Assembly: GCF_020782245.1 (NCBI RefSeq)
Contig: NZ_JAJGNP010000010.1
Coordinates: 1 to 64,000, forward strand
From: Sphingobium soli
Lineage (GTDB): Bacteria; Pseudomonadota; Alphaproteobacteria; Sphingomonadales; Sphingomonadaceae
Direction: 5' to 3'
Length of the DNA: 64,000 nt
The notes under the pieces are model-generated. The model was not told the origin of the DNA, ran no database searches, and worked only from the letters and a program-made list of their open reading frames with translations. Shown in pieces: positions 26,809 to 35,500 of this stretch (its first letter is position 1; every line of letters begins with the position of its first letter). The translations under genes were made by a program, and so were the position numbers.

Positions 26809-26936
26809 CCGGGCGCCAGTCCACCGGACTCAGGCAGGGAACGGGTTGCCGCATCCGCTGCGATTAACCCTCTTTCTTCAAAGAGCCTTCAGACTCCGCG
26901 CAGATGTCTCCTTGCGGTCATATCACGGGATCGCTC

Positions 26937-27797
26937 ATGCAATTCTATCTTGCCACCTCCTTCATATTCCCGCGCTCATTGCGCCTGCGCCTGTTCGCCG
27001 TCTGCTTCGTCGCCACCCACCTCCCCCTGCTCTGTTATATCGGGTGGGGCGCGGCCACCGGGCGGTTGGCGCTGGCCGAAGTGGTCATGCTGACGCTGGC
27101 GACGGTCGCGGGCACCGGCCTGGCCCTTTACGGGATCGGCGCGCTGCTGAGCCCGATCCACACGCTGGCCGAAGCGCTGAACGCGCAGCCCGACGATGGC
27201 AAGTCGCTGCCGCAGGTCGGGGACGTCATAGCCAATCTCTACGCCGGGGTGCAGCGCGCGGCCGCGACGACGCAGGCCCATATGAACGACCTGGCGATCG
27301 CCGCGAACGAAGATCCGCTGACCGGCGTCGCCAACCGGCGCGGCTTCCTGGCGCAGATCGATGCGCTGCCGGCCGGGCTGCGCAAGGGCTGCATCGCGCT
27401 CATCGACATCGATTTCTTCAAACAGGTCAACGACATCAAGGGGCATGACGAAGGCGACCGGGTGCTGGCGGCCTTTGCCGACCGGCTGGCGTCGCATGTG
27501 CGCCGCGCCGACCTGGTGGCGCGCTGGGGCGGCGAGGAATTCGCCATTTTCTTTCGCGATGCGGCGGATGATGAGGCCAGTTGGGCGCTGGCGCGCATTG
27601 CCCAACAGATGCGGCGCGAGCCGATCGGGCGGGTCAATGGCCGCATCATCAGTTTTTCCGCAGGCTTGAGCCGCTGGTCGGGGGGGCCGGTGGAAGAGGC
27701 GCTGGCGGCGGCCGACGCCGCCCTTTACGATGCCAAGCAGGCCGGACGCGACCGCGTGTGCCGCGCCGCGGCCCCAGATGCGGTCCCCTGCCCCTAA
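26937..27797 (+). CDS. membrane diguanylate cyclase (GGDEF)
   Basis: A 286-residue protein with two N-terminal transmembrane helices (about 15-35 and 45-75), a short linker and a C-terminal GGDEF domain. The signature is RWGGEEF, a catalytically competent GGEEF variant, and the substrate motif DPLTGVANRRGF and metal-binding ALIDIDFFKQVND are intact, so synthesis of cyclic di-GMP is expected. I see no RxxD inhibitory site before GGEEF. The ATG at 26937 is preferred over 26904. The PilZ protein at 44215-44523 is a possible c-di-GMP receptor in this window. Confidence 0.92.
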   Translation: MQFYLATSFIFPRSLRLRLFAVCFVATHLPLLCYIGWGAATGRLALAEVVMLTLATVAGTGLALYGIGALLSPIHTLAEALNAQPDDGKSLPQVGDVIANLYAGVQRAAATTQAHMNDLAIAANEDPLTGVANRRGFLAQIDALPAGLRKGCIALIDIDFFKQVNDIKGHDEGDRVLAAFADRLASHVRRADLVARWGGEEFAIFFRDAADDEASWALARIAQQMRREPIGRVNGRIISFSAGLSRWSGGPVEEALAAADAALYDAKQAGRDRVCRAAAPDAVPCP

Positions 27798-27870
27798 GGG
27801 AAGGGGAACCGTTACGCCTTCCATGCGCTTTTCCACCTTGGAGCGGAACAAACGTACGGAAGGGGCATGA

Positions 27871-29139
27871 ATGGCCAGAAGCTGGGGCGATGCCCGCCAG
27901 AATGATCTGGTGACGCGATACCGCGACGTTCGACATATTACGCAGACCATCGCCGCGCCGCTGTCGGATGCCGACGCAACCGTCCAGTCCATGCCGGACG
28001 CGTCACCGGCAAAATGGCATCTGGCGCACGTCACCTGGTTCTTCGAAACCTTCGTGTTGCGCGATCATGCTCCGCGCTATCGCCCGTTCGACCAGCGCTA
28101 CGCCTATCTGTTCAACAGCTATTATGAGGCCGAAGGGCCGCGCCATGCCCGCCCGATGCGCGGCATGCTGACCCGTCCCGCGCTCAGCGACATCATGGCC
28201 TATCGCGCCCATGTGGACGCGGAAATGGAAGCCATATTGCCCAATTTGTCGCCCGCCGCCCAGCAGCTGGTGACATTGGGCCTGCATCATGAACAGCAGC
28301 ATCAGGAATTGATGCTGACGGACCTGCTGCATCTTTTCTCGCTCAATCCGCTGGAACCGGCGCTGTTCGAACCACGCAGCGCGAATGCGGTCGATCTGCC
28401 CGGTCCGCTGCACTGGATCGAAGGGCGGGAAGGACTGACGGAAATCGGCGACGACGGGCGCACCGGCTTTGCATTCGATTGCGAAGGACCGCGCCACCGC
28501 GCGCTGCTGCATCCCCATGCGCTGGCGCATCGTCCGATCACCAATGGCGAATGGATCGCCTTCATCGAGGATGGGGGCTATGAAACGCCCTCGCTTTGGC
28601 TGTCGGACGGTTGGGCCTGGGTGCAGAAGGAGACCGTGAAGGCACCGCTTTACTGGCAGCAAGGCGAACAGGGCTGGACCCGTTTCGGTCTCGACGGCCG
28701 GCAGCCGGTCAACCCAGCCGCGCCGGTAACGCATATCAGCCTGTATGAAGCCGACGCCTATGCCAGTTGGGCGGGCGCGCGCCTGCCCACCGAAGCAGAG
28801 TGGGAAAGCGCGGCGCAGAATATCGCACCGGGCGGCGGCAACCAGTTTGACGGGTCCACCTGCCCCCGTCCCTATCCTGCCGCCCCCACCGATGCGCTGA
28901 AGCAGATGTTCGGCGACGTATGGGAATGGACCGGCAGCGCCTATCGTCCGCATCCCGGTTTCCGCGCCGCAGGCGGCGCTGTGGGCGAATATAATGGCAA
29001 GTTCATGTCGGGCCAGTTCGTGCTGAAGGGTGGCAGTTGCGCGACTCCGCGCGGCCATATGCGGGCCAGTTACCGCAATTTCTTTTACCCCCACCAACGC
29101 TGGCAGTTCACCGGGCTGCGGCTGGCAAAGGATCTGTGA
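27871..29139 (+). CDS. egtB: ergothioneine biosynthesis protein EgtB
   Basis: A 422-residue non-haem iron sulfoxide synthase that oxidatively joins a thiol (gamma-Glu-Cys or Cys) to hercynine. An N-terminal DinB-like domain carries the iron ligands (His53 in LAHVTW, and His140/His144 in HHEQQHQE). The C-terminal formylglycine-generating-enzyme-like domain ends in the FVLKGGSCATPRGHMRASYRNFF block. The ribosome site is GGAAGGGG. egtD starts 2 bp after its stop, so the two form an operon for ergothioneine, a redox-protective thiol. Confidence 0.96.
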   Translation: MARSWGDARQNDLVTRYRDVRHITQTIAAPLSDADATVQSMPDASPAKWHLAHVTWFFETFVLRDHAPRYRPFDQRYAYLFNSYYEAEGPRHARPMRGMLTRPALSDIMAYRAHVDAEMEAILPNLSPAAQQLVTLGLHHEQQHQELMLTDLLHLFSLNPLEPALFEPRSANAVDLPGPLHWIEGREGLTEIGDDGRTGFAFDCEGPRHRALLHPHALAHRPITNGEWIAFIEDGGYETPSLWLSDGWAWVQKETVKAPLYWQQGEQGWTRFGLDGRQPVNPAAPVTHISLYEADAYASWAGARLPTEAEWESAAQNIAPGGGNQFDGSTCPRPYPAAPTDALKQMFGDVWEWTGSAYRPHPGFRAAGGAVGEYNGKFMSGQFVLKGGSCATPRGHMRASYRNFFYPHQRWQFTGLRLAKDL

Positions 29140-29141
29140 CG

Positions 29142-30101
29142 ATGCTGCTGACCGAGGATGCCCCCGCCCGAACGCAGAGGATCGACCCGGCTTTTCGCCG
29201 GGATATATTGGAGGGGCTGGGACACGAACCCAAATCGACGCCGCCGATCTGGTTCTATGACCGGCGCGGGTCGGAATTGTTCGAGCAGATTACCGACTTG
29301 CCCGAATATTATCCGACCCGCACCGAAACCGCTTTGCTCAAGGCGCATGGCCCGGACGTGGCGCGCGCGGCGGGTGCAGGGCGCGCGGTGGTGGAATTTG
29401 GCGCGGGCAGTTCGCGCAAGACGCCCCATTTGCTGCGCGCAATTGATCCGGCCGCCTATGTGCCGATCGATATCAGCGGCGATTTCCTGCGTGACAGCAG
29501 CGCTGAACTGGCGCGCGCTTTCCCGCAATTGCCGGTCCTGCCGGTGGTGGGCGATTTCAACCAGCCGCTCGACCTGCCGAAGGAAATAAGCAGCATGCCG
29601 CGCCTGGGTTTTTTCCCCGGCTCCACGATCGGCAATATGGAGCCAGGAGCGGCGGTCGACCTGCTGCGCGCGATGCGGCGCTTGCTGGGCGAGGACGCGA
29701 TGCTGCTGATCGGCATGGACCGGATCAAAGATCGCGACCGGCTGATCGCCGCCTATGACGATGCGCAGGGGGTTACGGCGGCATTCAACCTCAACCTGAT
29801 CGAGCGGATCAACCGGGAGCTGGACGGCGACATGCCGATTGACGGCTTTGCCCATCGCGCGGTCTGGAATGATGAGAAGGCGCGGATCGAAATGCATCTG
29901 GAAGCGGTGCGGCCGCTCAATTTCCAGGTCGCGGGCGCGCGCTTTCACATGGAGCGTGGCGAGACCATCCACACCGAAAGCAGCCATAAATATGGCACAC
30001 GCGACCAGCGGGTGCTGCTGCGCGCGGGCGGCTGGGACCCAGCGGACGAGTGGACAGATGCTGAGGGCCTGTTCGGGCTGGTGCTGGCGCAGGCGGCCTA
30101 A
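29142..30101 (+). CDS. egtD: L-histidine N-alpha-methyltransferase EgtD
   Basis: A 319-residue SAM-dependent enzyme that trimethylates histidine to hercynine, the substrate of EgtB. Visible blocks are FDRRGSELFE-like (YDRRGSELFEQIT), LPEYYPTRTE, the SAM loop VEFGAGSSRKT, YVPIDIS and FFPGSTIGN. The start at 29142 follows the egtB stop by 2 bp (TGACGATG); the longer open frame upstream overlaps egtB and is discarded. Ergothioneine clusters that also need EgtC and EgtE are reduced to these two genes here, as in many proteobacteria. Confidence 0.96.
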   Translation: MLLTEDAPARTQRIDPAFRRDILEGLGHEPKSTPPIWFYDRRGSELFEQITDLPEYYPTRTETALLKAHGPDVARAAGAGRAVVEFGAGSSRKTPHLLRAIDPAAYVPIDISGDFLRDSSAELARAFPQLPVLPVVGDFNQPLDLPKEISSMPRLGFFPGSTIGNMEPGAAVDLLRAMRRLLGEDAMLLIGMDRIKDRDRLIAAYDDAQGVTAAFNLNLIERINRELDGDMPIDGFAHRAVWNDEKARIEMHLEAVRPLNFQVAGARFHMERGETIHTESSHKYGTRDQRVLLRAGGWDPADEWTDAEGLFGLVLAQAA

Positions 30102-30119
30102 CTTCCCTGTCGGTCCCGT

Positions 30120-30830
30120 TCAGTCCGTTGCGCGGAGCAGGTCGCGCAGATCGGCAAGGCTTGGCAACACATGCGCGCAGGCCAGCGTCAGTTCCTCGGT
30201 CGGGGGCAGCAGGTCGGGCACCATGACGGTGGCGATCCCCGCCGCCGTCGCCGAGCGGACGCCGGCATGGCTGTCCTCCACCGCGACGCAATGCGCAGGG
30301 TCGATGCCCAGGCGGCGGGCGGCAAGCAGATAGGGTTCGGGATCGGGCTTTGGCCGTTCCACATCGCTGCGCGTCACGATGACATCGAAATAATGGATCA
30401 GGCCGCTGCGTTCCAGCCGCTGCTGCGCGAAGGGCGCGGCGGTGGACGTGGCGAGCGCCATCGGGATGCCGGCGCGCGCCAGATGATCGAGCAACAGGTC
30501 CGCGCCGGGACGAAGCGGAATGCCGGCATCCTCCGCCGCCTCGAACAACGCGTCACTGTCGGCATAAAATTGCGCGAGTGGGAAGTCCGGGCCAAGCCGC
30601 TCTGCCAGAACCCGCTGATTTTCATCGCGATGGATGCCGACCATCGACAGCAACAGGTCTTCCCCAAGCGGCCAGCCCAGCGCATGGCCGGTATCGACAA
30701 AGGCCCGGCGATGCGCGGATTCCGTATCGATCAGCGTGCCGTCCATATCGAAGATAACGGCCCGGACCGGATCCGGGAGGGTCGTAGAAGGCGCGGGCGC
30801 GGTCAGGATGTCAGAAGCCATGTCTGACAT
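30120..30830 (-). CDS. HAD-superfamily phosphatase (beta-phosphoglucomutase-like)
   Basis: A 236-residue haloacid-dehalogenase enzyme. Motif I is FDMDGTLIDTE (nucleophile Asp and acid Asp), motif II is ATSTA, motif III Lys is in RPKPDPEPY, and motif IV is VEDSHAGVRSA. A helical cap is inserted after motif I (subclass IA). The substrate could be a sugar phosphate or phosphoglycolate and cannot be decided. The ATG at 30830 or the one at 30821 could be used. It is convergent with egtD. Confidence 0.92.
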   Translation of the reverse strand: MSDMASDILTAPAPSTTLPDPVRAVIFDMDGTLIDTESAHRRAFVDTGHALGWPLGEDLLLSMVGIHRDENQRVLAERLGPDFPLAQFYADSDALFEAAEDAGIPLRPGADLLLDHLARAGIPMALATSTAAPFAQQRLERSGLIHYFDVIVTRSDVERPKPDPEPYLLAARRLGIDPAHCVAVEDSHAGVRSATAAGIATVMVPDLLPPTEELTLACAHVLPSLADLRDLLRATD

Positions 30831-30879
30831 ATAGGCGCGGCCCGTGTCGCCGCCATTGCAAAGAGCGCAGCGGTAATTG

Positions 30880-31938
30880 TCAATCGCTGACCTGCGCCGA
30901 CCAGGTCCTGATCCAGTGCCAGGCGCCGCGGCATTCGCCCATGCTGGTCGCTTCGGTCAGGCGGAAGCGCGATCCGTCCCAGACATAGGTTTCGCTGCCG
31001 CCGCAATCGCCGATGCCGCGGCCCTTGGCAAAGCTCGACAATTCCGACTTTTCCGGCACCCATCCGGCGTTGACCAGCATCGGCTTGGCTTCTTCCTCGC
31101 TCCAGCCGGGTTTATAATCGAAGGGCGCGAAATGAAAGGCGCGACGCCCCGCGATGCCGGTGGCGATCACGGGTATGGTCGTGAAATTATAGGCACCGCT
31201 GCCACAGGGGACGAGGATCAACGTCTCCGTCCTGGACAGACGATGGAGTTCGGGCGGTTCGGCGTCGCGCATCTCGTCCGTGCAGCCAGTGAACGTGCCA
31301 AGAGCGGTTCTTTCCTCCCGCCACAGCGCGATGGGCGCGCCGCCAGTGGGAACCGGCGCGCGCTTGATGATCGGGGCGGGCGGCGCCGCGCGCACGGCGA
31401 GCGGGCCGAGCGGCCCTGTCGCGACGAGCGCAGTGCTGGTCCCTGCCCGGCCCTGCCGGGCGTCCATGTAGCGAAGCGCCGCGCCCGACCCGGCGAGCGA
31501 GGGCCGGCCCAGAAGGCGGCCGCCGGCCCGCAATTCCATCTGGCTGCCCTGCGCCATGGCGATCGCCAGCGCAGCGGCCTGCGGCCCGCGCACCATGGCG
31601 TCGCCATTGCGGCTGCGCGCCGTGGCAAGACGGCGACCATCGATGATGAAACTGACGTCGCCGTCGCCCTTGGCGTCTCGACTGACCCAGACCTCGGCTT
31701 CGGCGTCGGGTCCGGCTTCGCGCACGACACCAATCATGACAGGATTGTCCGGCCATTCGCCGCCTTCGGGCAGCAAGGCAACGGCTTCGCAACGATTGCG
31801 ATTATCGCAGCCGATCGTCCAGTCCTTGTAGGTTTCCAAGGTGCCGGGCGTCGGCGCTTGCGCCGCGCTCATGCCCGACCAGCTCAGGGCCGCCAACGCA
31901 GCCGCAAGAAAAGTGTTTGCCCCCATGGCGTTAACCAT
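30880..31938 (-). CDS. DUF1176 exported protein
   Basis: A 352-residue protein with an N-terminal signal peptide (cleavage after SAAQA). DUF1176 landmarks are YKDWTIGCDNRNRC at the N-terminus and RGIGDCGGSETYVWDG and MGECRGAW at the C-terminus, whose cysteines probably form disulfides in the periplasm. The middle is variable and Ala/Pro-rich. The function is unknown. It is about 56 bp downstream of the nucleoside transporter on the same strand. Confidence 0.92.
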   Translation of the reverse strand: MVNAMGANTFLAAALAALSWSGMSAAQAPTPGTLETYKDWTIGCDNRNRCEAVALLPEGGEWPDNPVMIGVVREAGPDAEAEVWVSRDAKGDGDVSFIIDGRRLATARSRNGDAMVRGPQAAALAIAMAQGSQMELRAGGRLLGRPSLAGSGAALRYMDARQGRAGTSTALVATGPLGPLAVRAAPPAPIIKRAPVPTGGAPIALWREERTALGTFTGCTDEMRDAEPPELHRLSRTETLILVPCGSGAYNFTTIPVIATGIAGRRAFHFAPFDYKPGWSEEEAKPMLVNAGWVPEKSELSSFAKGRGIGDCGGSETYVWDGSRFRLTEATSMGECRGAWHWIRTWSAQVSD

Positions 31939-31994
31939 AGCCTAGTTGAGGCGAAAGAAACAGGGCTTCTGTTACGCTTTCGTCCCGATCGGGC

Positions 31995-33314
31995 TTAAAG
32001 GCTCAACATAAGGCCTGCCAGCGCCGCGCTCATCAGATTGGCGAGGCTGCCAGCGACCAGCGCCTTGATGCCCAGCTTCGCGATCATCGGCCGCTGGTTG
32101 GGGGCAAGATTGCCCGTCACCGCCATCTGGATCGCGATGGAACTGAAATTGGCGAAGCCGCACAGGGCAAAGGTGACGATGGCAATGGTGGTGGGCGACA
32201 GCGCACCCTGAACCTGACCCAGATTGATGTAGGCGACAAATTCGTTGAGCACGACCTTCGTGCCGAACAGGCCGCCTGCCACCTGCGCTTCGGTCCACGG
32301 GATGTTGAGCAGATACATGACCGGGGAGAAGACATAGCCCAGCAGCATCTGGAAGCTGAGATCGGGATAGCCGAACAGCGCGCCGATGCCGCCCAATATG
32401 CCGTTGGCGAGCGCCACCAGCGCCACGAAGGCCAGCACCATCGCGCCGACCGCGACGGCGAGCTTGACACCTGTCTGCGCTCCTTGCGCGGCGGCCATGA
32501 TGATGTTGGCGGGGCGTTCCTCATCATGGGTGGCAGGCGGCATGGGCTCGCCCGGCGTCGTCTCGCTCATCAGCGCGGCCGGGCCGGCGCCGCTCATCCG
32601 CGCATCGGGCAGCGGCAGATCATGATGCGACCCCAGCGGCAGTTCGGGTTCGCGTTCAGGCTCATCGGGCATGATGATCTTGGCCATCAGCAAGCCGCCG
32701 GGCGCGGCCATGAAGCTGGCGGCAAGCAGATAGTCGATCCGGATTCCCATGGAGGCATAGGCGGCCAGAATGGTGCCGGCGACCCCCGCCATGCCGCTGG
32801 TCATGACCGCGAACAACTGGGCGGGGTTGAGCGCGGCGAGATAAGGGCGGATCACCAGCGGGCTTTCGCTCTGGCCGACGAAGATATTGGCCGCCGCGCA
32901 CAGGCTTTCGACCTTGGAGACGCCCGTCACCTTTTCAATCGCGCCGCCGACCCAGCGGACGACGAACTGCATGATGCCCAGATAATAGAGGATCGACACC
33001 AGACTGGCGAAGAAGATGATGACCGGCAGCGCGGCGATCGCGAAGCTGGCCCCGCCGATATCGGGACGCGCGAGCGGCCCGAAGATGAAATCGGTGCCCG
33101 CCTGCGCATAGCCGAGCAGGTTCGACACACCCCGCGACATGCCCGCGATGATCGCGCGGCCAGCCGGTACGTAGAGCACCAGCAGCGCGATCCCCGCCTG
33201 CAACAGGAAGGCCGCGCCCACCACGCGCGGACGAATGGCGCGGCGGTTGGATGAAAGGGCGAAGGCGATGGCGAGAATGAGGACGATGCCGGCGAGGCCG
33301 ATGAGAAGATGCAT
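31995..33314 (-). CDS. CNT-family concentrative nucleoside transporter
   Basis: A 439-residue inner-membrane nucleoside:cation symporter of the NupC/CNT family. The gate and core motifs are visible: GQSESPLVIRPYLAALN, MTSGMAGVAGTILAAYASMG and, near the end, GTKVVLNEFVAYINL and ALCGFANFSSIAIQ. A hydrophilic insertion of about 80 residues (EPEREPELPLGSHHD... to NIIMAAAQGAQ) sits between the two halves, longer than in E. coli NupC. The start MHLLIGLAGI (33314) is preferred to an upstream GTG. Confidence 0.95.
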   Translation of the reverse strand: MHLLIGLAGIVLILAIAFALSSNRRAIRPRVVGAAFLLQAGIALLVLYVPAGRAIIAGMSRGVSNLLGYAQAGTDFIFGPLARPDIGGASFAIAALPVIIFFASLVSILYYLGIMQFVVRWVGGAIEKVTGVSKVESLCAAANIFVGQSESPLVIRPYLAALNPAQLFAVMTSGMAGVAGTILAAYASMGIRIDYLLAASFMAAPGGLLMAKIIMPDEPEREPELPLGSHHDLPLPDARMSGAGPAALMSETTPGEPMPPATHDEERPANIIMAAAQGAQTGVKLAVAVGAMVLAFVALVALANGILGGIGALFGYPDLSFQMLLGYVFSPVMYLLNIPWTEAQVAGGLFGTKVVLNEFVAYINLGQVQGALSPTTIAIVTFALCGFANFSSIAIQMAVTGNLAPNQRPMIAKLGIKALVAGSLANLMSAALAGLMLSL

Positions 33315-33394
33315 GAAGCGCTTTCGCGGGAATAGGGCAAACGCCACCGACTATATGGAGAGCGGCGCGCGGAAGCCAGCCTTTTGGACGCTTG

Positions 33395-33880
33395 CTATGC
33401 CGAAGTGGCATCCTCCCCGCCAAAGGCGATCGACAGCCATGAGGTCATCGCGTCCACCGCCAACGGCGTCAGGCGCATGATCCGGCGGCGTTGGCCACGG
33501 GGCGACAGACTATGTTCGGCCAGCAGGCCGCGCCGTTCCAATATGCCGACATGGTTGAGCATGACATTCATCGACAGGCGCAGCGTTTCGGTGAGCTGTT
33601 CCAGTGTCATCGTGCGATCTTCCAGTTCCGCCTGGAAGAGGGCCAGCAGCAGGTCCCAAGCCGGGTCGGCGAACAGCCCCTGACCAAAGAGCATCGAGCG
33701 CGCCCGCCGCGCCTCGACATAGCGCGCGAGCATGGTGAAGCCATCGCCATCCTGCCCGTCGAGAACCGGTGGTTCTTCCTGCAACGCATGAAAACGGGTG
33801 AGGCAGCGTTGCAGCGCGACCACCAGATCGACGGCCTGCTGGCTGGGCATCGCGCGTTCAGGCGGCATATGCGCGGTCAT
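33395..33880 (-). CDS. MarR-like winged-helix regulator
   Basis: A 161-residue protein whose C-terminal part has a winged helix: MTLEQLTETLRLSMNVMLNHVGILERRGLL and the wing SPRGQRRRIMRLTP. The N-terminal helices are those of MarR-type dimerising regulators. Its start lies inside the end of the upstream membrane-protein gene (23-bp overlap), so both belong to one transcript and the membrane protein is a likely regulatory partner. The target genes are unknown. Confidence 0.82.
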   Translation of the reverse strand: MTAHMPPERAMPSQQAVDLVVALQRCLTRFHALQEEPPVLDGQDGDGFTMLARYVEARRARSMLFGQGLFADPAWDLLLALFQAELEDRTMTLEQLTETLRLSMNVMLNHVGILERRGLLAEHSLSPRGQRRRIMRLTPLAVDAMTSWLSIAFGGEDATSA

Positions 33881-34277
33881 GGCGGGCCTTTCGGTCGAGT
33901 TCGATGCCGATGATGGTGAAAAGCAGGAGCGGGATGACCCAGACCGTGCTGAGGCCGGCGTAGATGCGGTCGGAAAAATTGCTGAGAAGCAGCGTCACAC
34001 AGTGGGTGAGCACCGTCAGAAGCTGACTGGCTGCGGCCCAGATCGGCCAATAGCAGGTCGCCCGGAGCATCAGCCACACCAGGCCAGCCAGCAACAATAT
34101 GTCGACCATGGCCAACCAGAATTGCGTGGCATGCCAGGATCCGGCCAACTGTGCCGGAATGGTGAGCACCACGCTGGAAAGGAACAATCCGACAAACCAT
34201 CGCCCTTCCCGGCCGCCAAATATGGCCGCGAAGAGGCAGGCCATCACGGTCAGGAGCCAAAAGGAAGCCGCCAGCAT
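33858..34277 (-). CDS. multi-spanning membrane protein of unknown function
   Basis: A 139-residue protein with four or five hydrophobic segments (starting LAASFWLLTVMACLFAAIF, ending TVWVIPLLLFTIIGIEL) and a basic C-terminus RKARHDR. The ribosome site CGGAGA precedes ATG 34277. I do not recognise a named family. The 23-bp overlap with the regulator gene implies translational coupling. Confidence 0.72.
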   Translation of the reverse strand: MLAASFWLLTVMACLFAAIFGGREGRWFVGLFLSSVVLTIPAQLAGSWHATQFWLAMVDILLLAGLVWLMLRATCYWPIWAAASQLLTVLTHCVTLLLSNFSDRIYAGLSTVWVIPLLLFTIIGIELDRKARHDRAYAA

Positions 34278-34339
34278 TCGAATCTCCGTTTGTGAGAGGG
34301 GTCAAACATCCGGTCGAACGCCAGCGACTTCCCGCCCGG

Positions 34340-34690
34340 TCAGGCGACCAGGGTCAGGTGATGCGCGGTTTCGCGCTTGTCTTCTTCCTGCTCGAGGCCG
34401 ATCGGGCAACCGACGGACGTCACGGGAATGGCGCTATGTTCAAGGCAGCGGGTGAGCAGTGCGGTGGCGCGGATCATGTCTCCGCGGCCCTCGATGATCT
34501 TGGTCGCGCTTTCGTGAATCTGCTTAAGAATGCGCTGACTTTCGCTCGCCGTGAGGCCTGACCCCTGGGAAGCGGCAAGAAAGGCAGTGGTCAGTTGGGC
34601 GGCATCGACAAGCGCGGTATCCAGCGCAGCGAAGGCCTGACGGGTCTGGGCGGCGACAGCCTGTGTCTTGACGGGGTCGAGGTTCAGCAC
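34340..34690 (-). CDS. small helical protein, unknown function
   Basis: A 116-residue protein. GTG 34690 is chosen because AAGGAGAA lies at the right distance before it; the GTG at 34708 has no such site. The sequence is helical and polar (TRQAFAALDTALVDAAQLTTAFLAA, then SESQRILKQIHESATKIIEGRGDMIRA) with a C-terminal CPIGLEQEEDKR. It has no recognised domain. It lies between a LuxR-type regulator gene and a membrane-protein gene, all on the minus strand. The helix pairs resemble phasin-like or chemotaxis-accessory helices, but that is not strong enough to name. Confidence 0.7.
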   Translation of the reverse strand: MLNLDPVKTQAVAAQTRQAFAALDTALVDAAQLTTAFLAASQGSGLTASESQRILKQIHESATKIIEGRGDMIRATALLTRCLEHSAIPVTSVGCPIGLEQEEDKRETAHHLTLVA

Positions 34691-34756
34691 AAGTCTTCTC
34701 CTTCGCACACGCCAAGTGAAGCGGTGCGTTCTATCAGCAGGGCATTTCAGGAAAGA

Positions 34757-35275
34757 TCAGGCCAACAGCCGGAACGCTCCGGCGAGCAACAGCAGCAAAG
34801 CGACGACGCCGACCCCGGTCAAAATAGCGGCCCGGACCATCGCCAATATGCGGCCATCGATACTCAGTTCATTGGTCGATCCCCCTAGCGGCGGGCCGAA
34901 GGCGAGGATGCGTCGCAAGAGCGTTCTGGGCTGCTGCTCATCATCCGGCCTGTCCGGCTGAGCACTGGATGACGCAGGTTCGGGATCGGAGGCAAGCGGT
35001 TGCGATTGATATATCAATGGCTGATATGTGCCGTTCTGGGGCGATGGTTGTTCAGCCGAAACGAAAAGGCGCGCCGCTTCCTTGCGCGAAGGCACGTTGA
35101 ATTTGCGCAAACTGGTGCGCACGCGCTGATCGACCGTATGCTCGGACACATGCAGCTGCCGCGCGATTTCCTTGGAGTTGAAGCCCTGCGCGACAAGGCG
35201 CAGACACTGCTTTTCTCCCTCGCTCAAGGCTGGCAGGGTCTCCGCCACTCCGTCTTTCCTCCTGCGTGCGGCCAT
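34757..35275 (-). CDS. membrane-tethered LuxR-type (HTH) regulator
   Basis: A 172-residue protein with an unusual order: the LuxR/NarL-type helix-turn-helix is at the N-terminus (about 16-72, with LSEGEKQCLRLVAQGFNSKEIARQLHVSEHTVDQRVR), followed by a disordered polar linker (about 73-130) and one C-terminal transmembrane helix (about 145-170, VGVVALLLLLAGAFRLLA). It has no receiver or autoinducer domain. The topology is DNA-binding domain inside, tail anchored in the inner membrane. ATG 35275 is preferred to the TTG at 35284. The partner may be the small protein gene 66 bp downstream. Confidence 0.87.
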   Translation of the reverse strand: MAARRRKDGVAETLPALSEGEKQCLRLVAQGFNSKEIARQLHVSEHTVDQRVRTSLRKFNVPSRKEAARLFVSAEQPSPQNGTYQPLIYQSQPLASDPEPASSSAQPDRPDDEQQPRTLLRRILAFGPPLGGSTNELSIDGRILAMVRAAILTGVGVVALLLLLAGAFRLLA

Positions 35276-35442
35276 GGTGCCCAACGATCATTGGCGATCA
35301 TAGCACCCGTCACGCAACTTGCTTGCAAAAGCATCGGTTACGATTCGGTTCGCTCTAGGGCGCAAAGATGACATGACAGGGCAAGCGGACGCAAATGCGC
35401 GCGGCCATGCGTCCCCTGACCTGTCCCATTTTGAGTCGCGCC

Positions 35443-35484
35443 GTAAAAATGAAGGGGCCGGCACTTTGCGGCGCCGGCCCCTTC
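35443..35484 (-). terminator. rho-independent terminator of typA
   Basis: A perfect 12-bp stem, GAAGGGGCCGGC (35451-35462) with GCCGGCCCCTTC (35473-35484), has a 10-nt loop. On the minus strand it is followed by ATTTTTAC. It lies just after the typA stop. Confidence 0.88.
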
Positions 35485-35500
35485 GAAAATCAATCGCTGA

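Noticed and set aside
31952..31982. Hairpin CGAAAG/CTTTCG between the CNT gene and DUF1176
   Set aside because: The stem is short with an internal loop and no T-run follows, so it is not called as a terminator.
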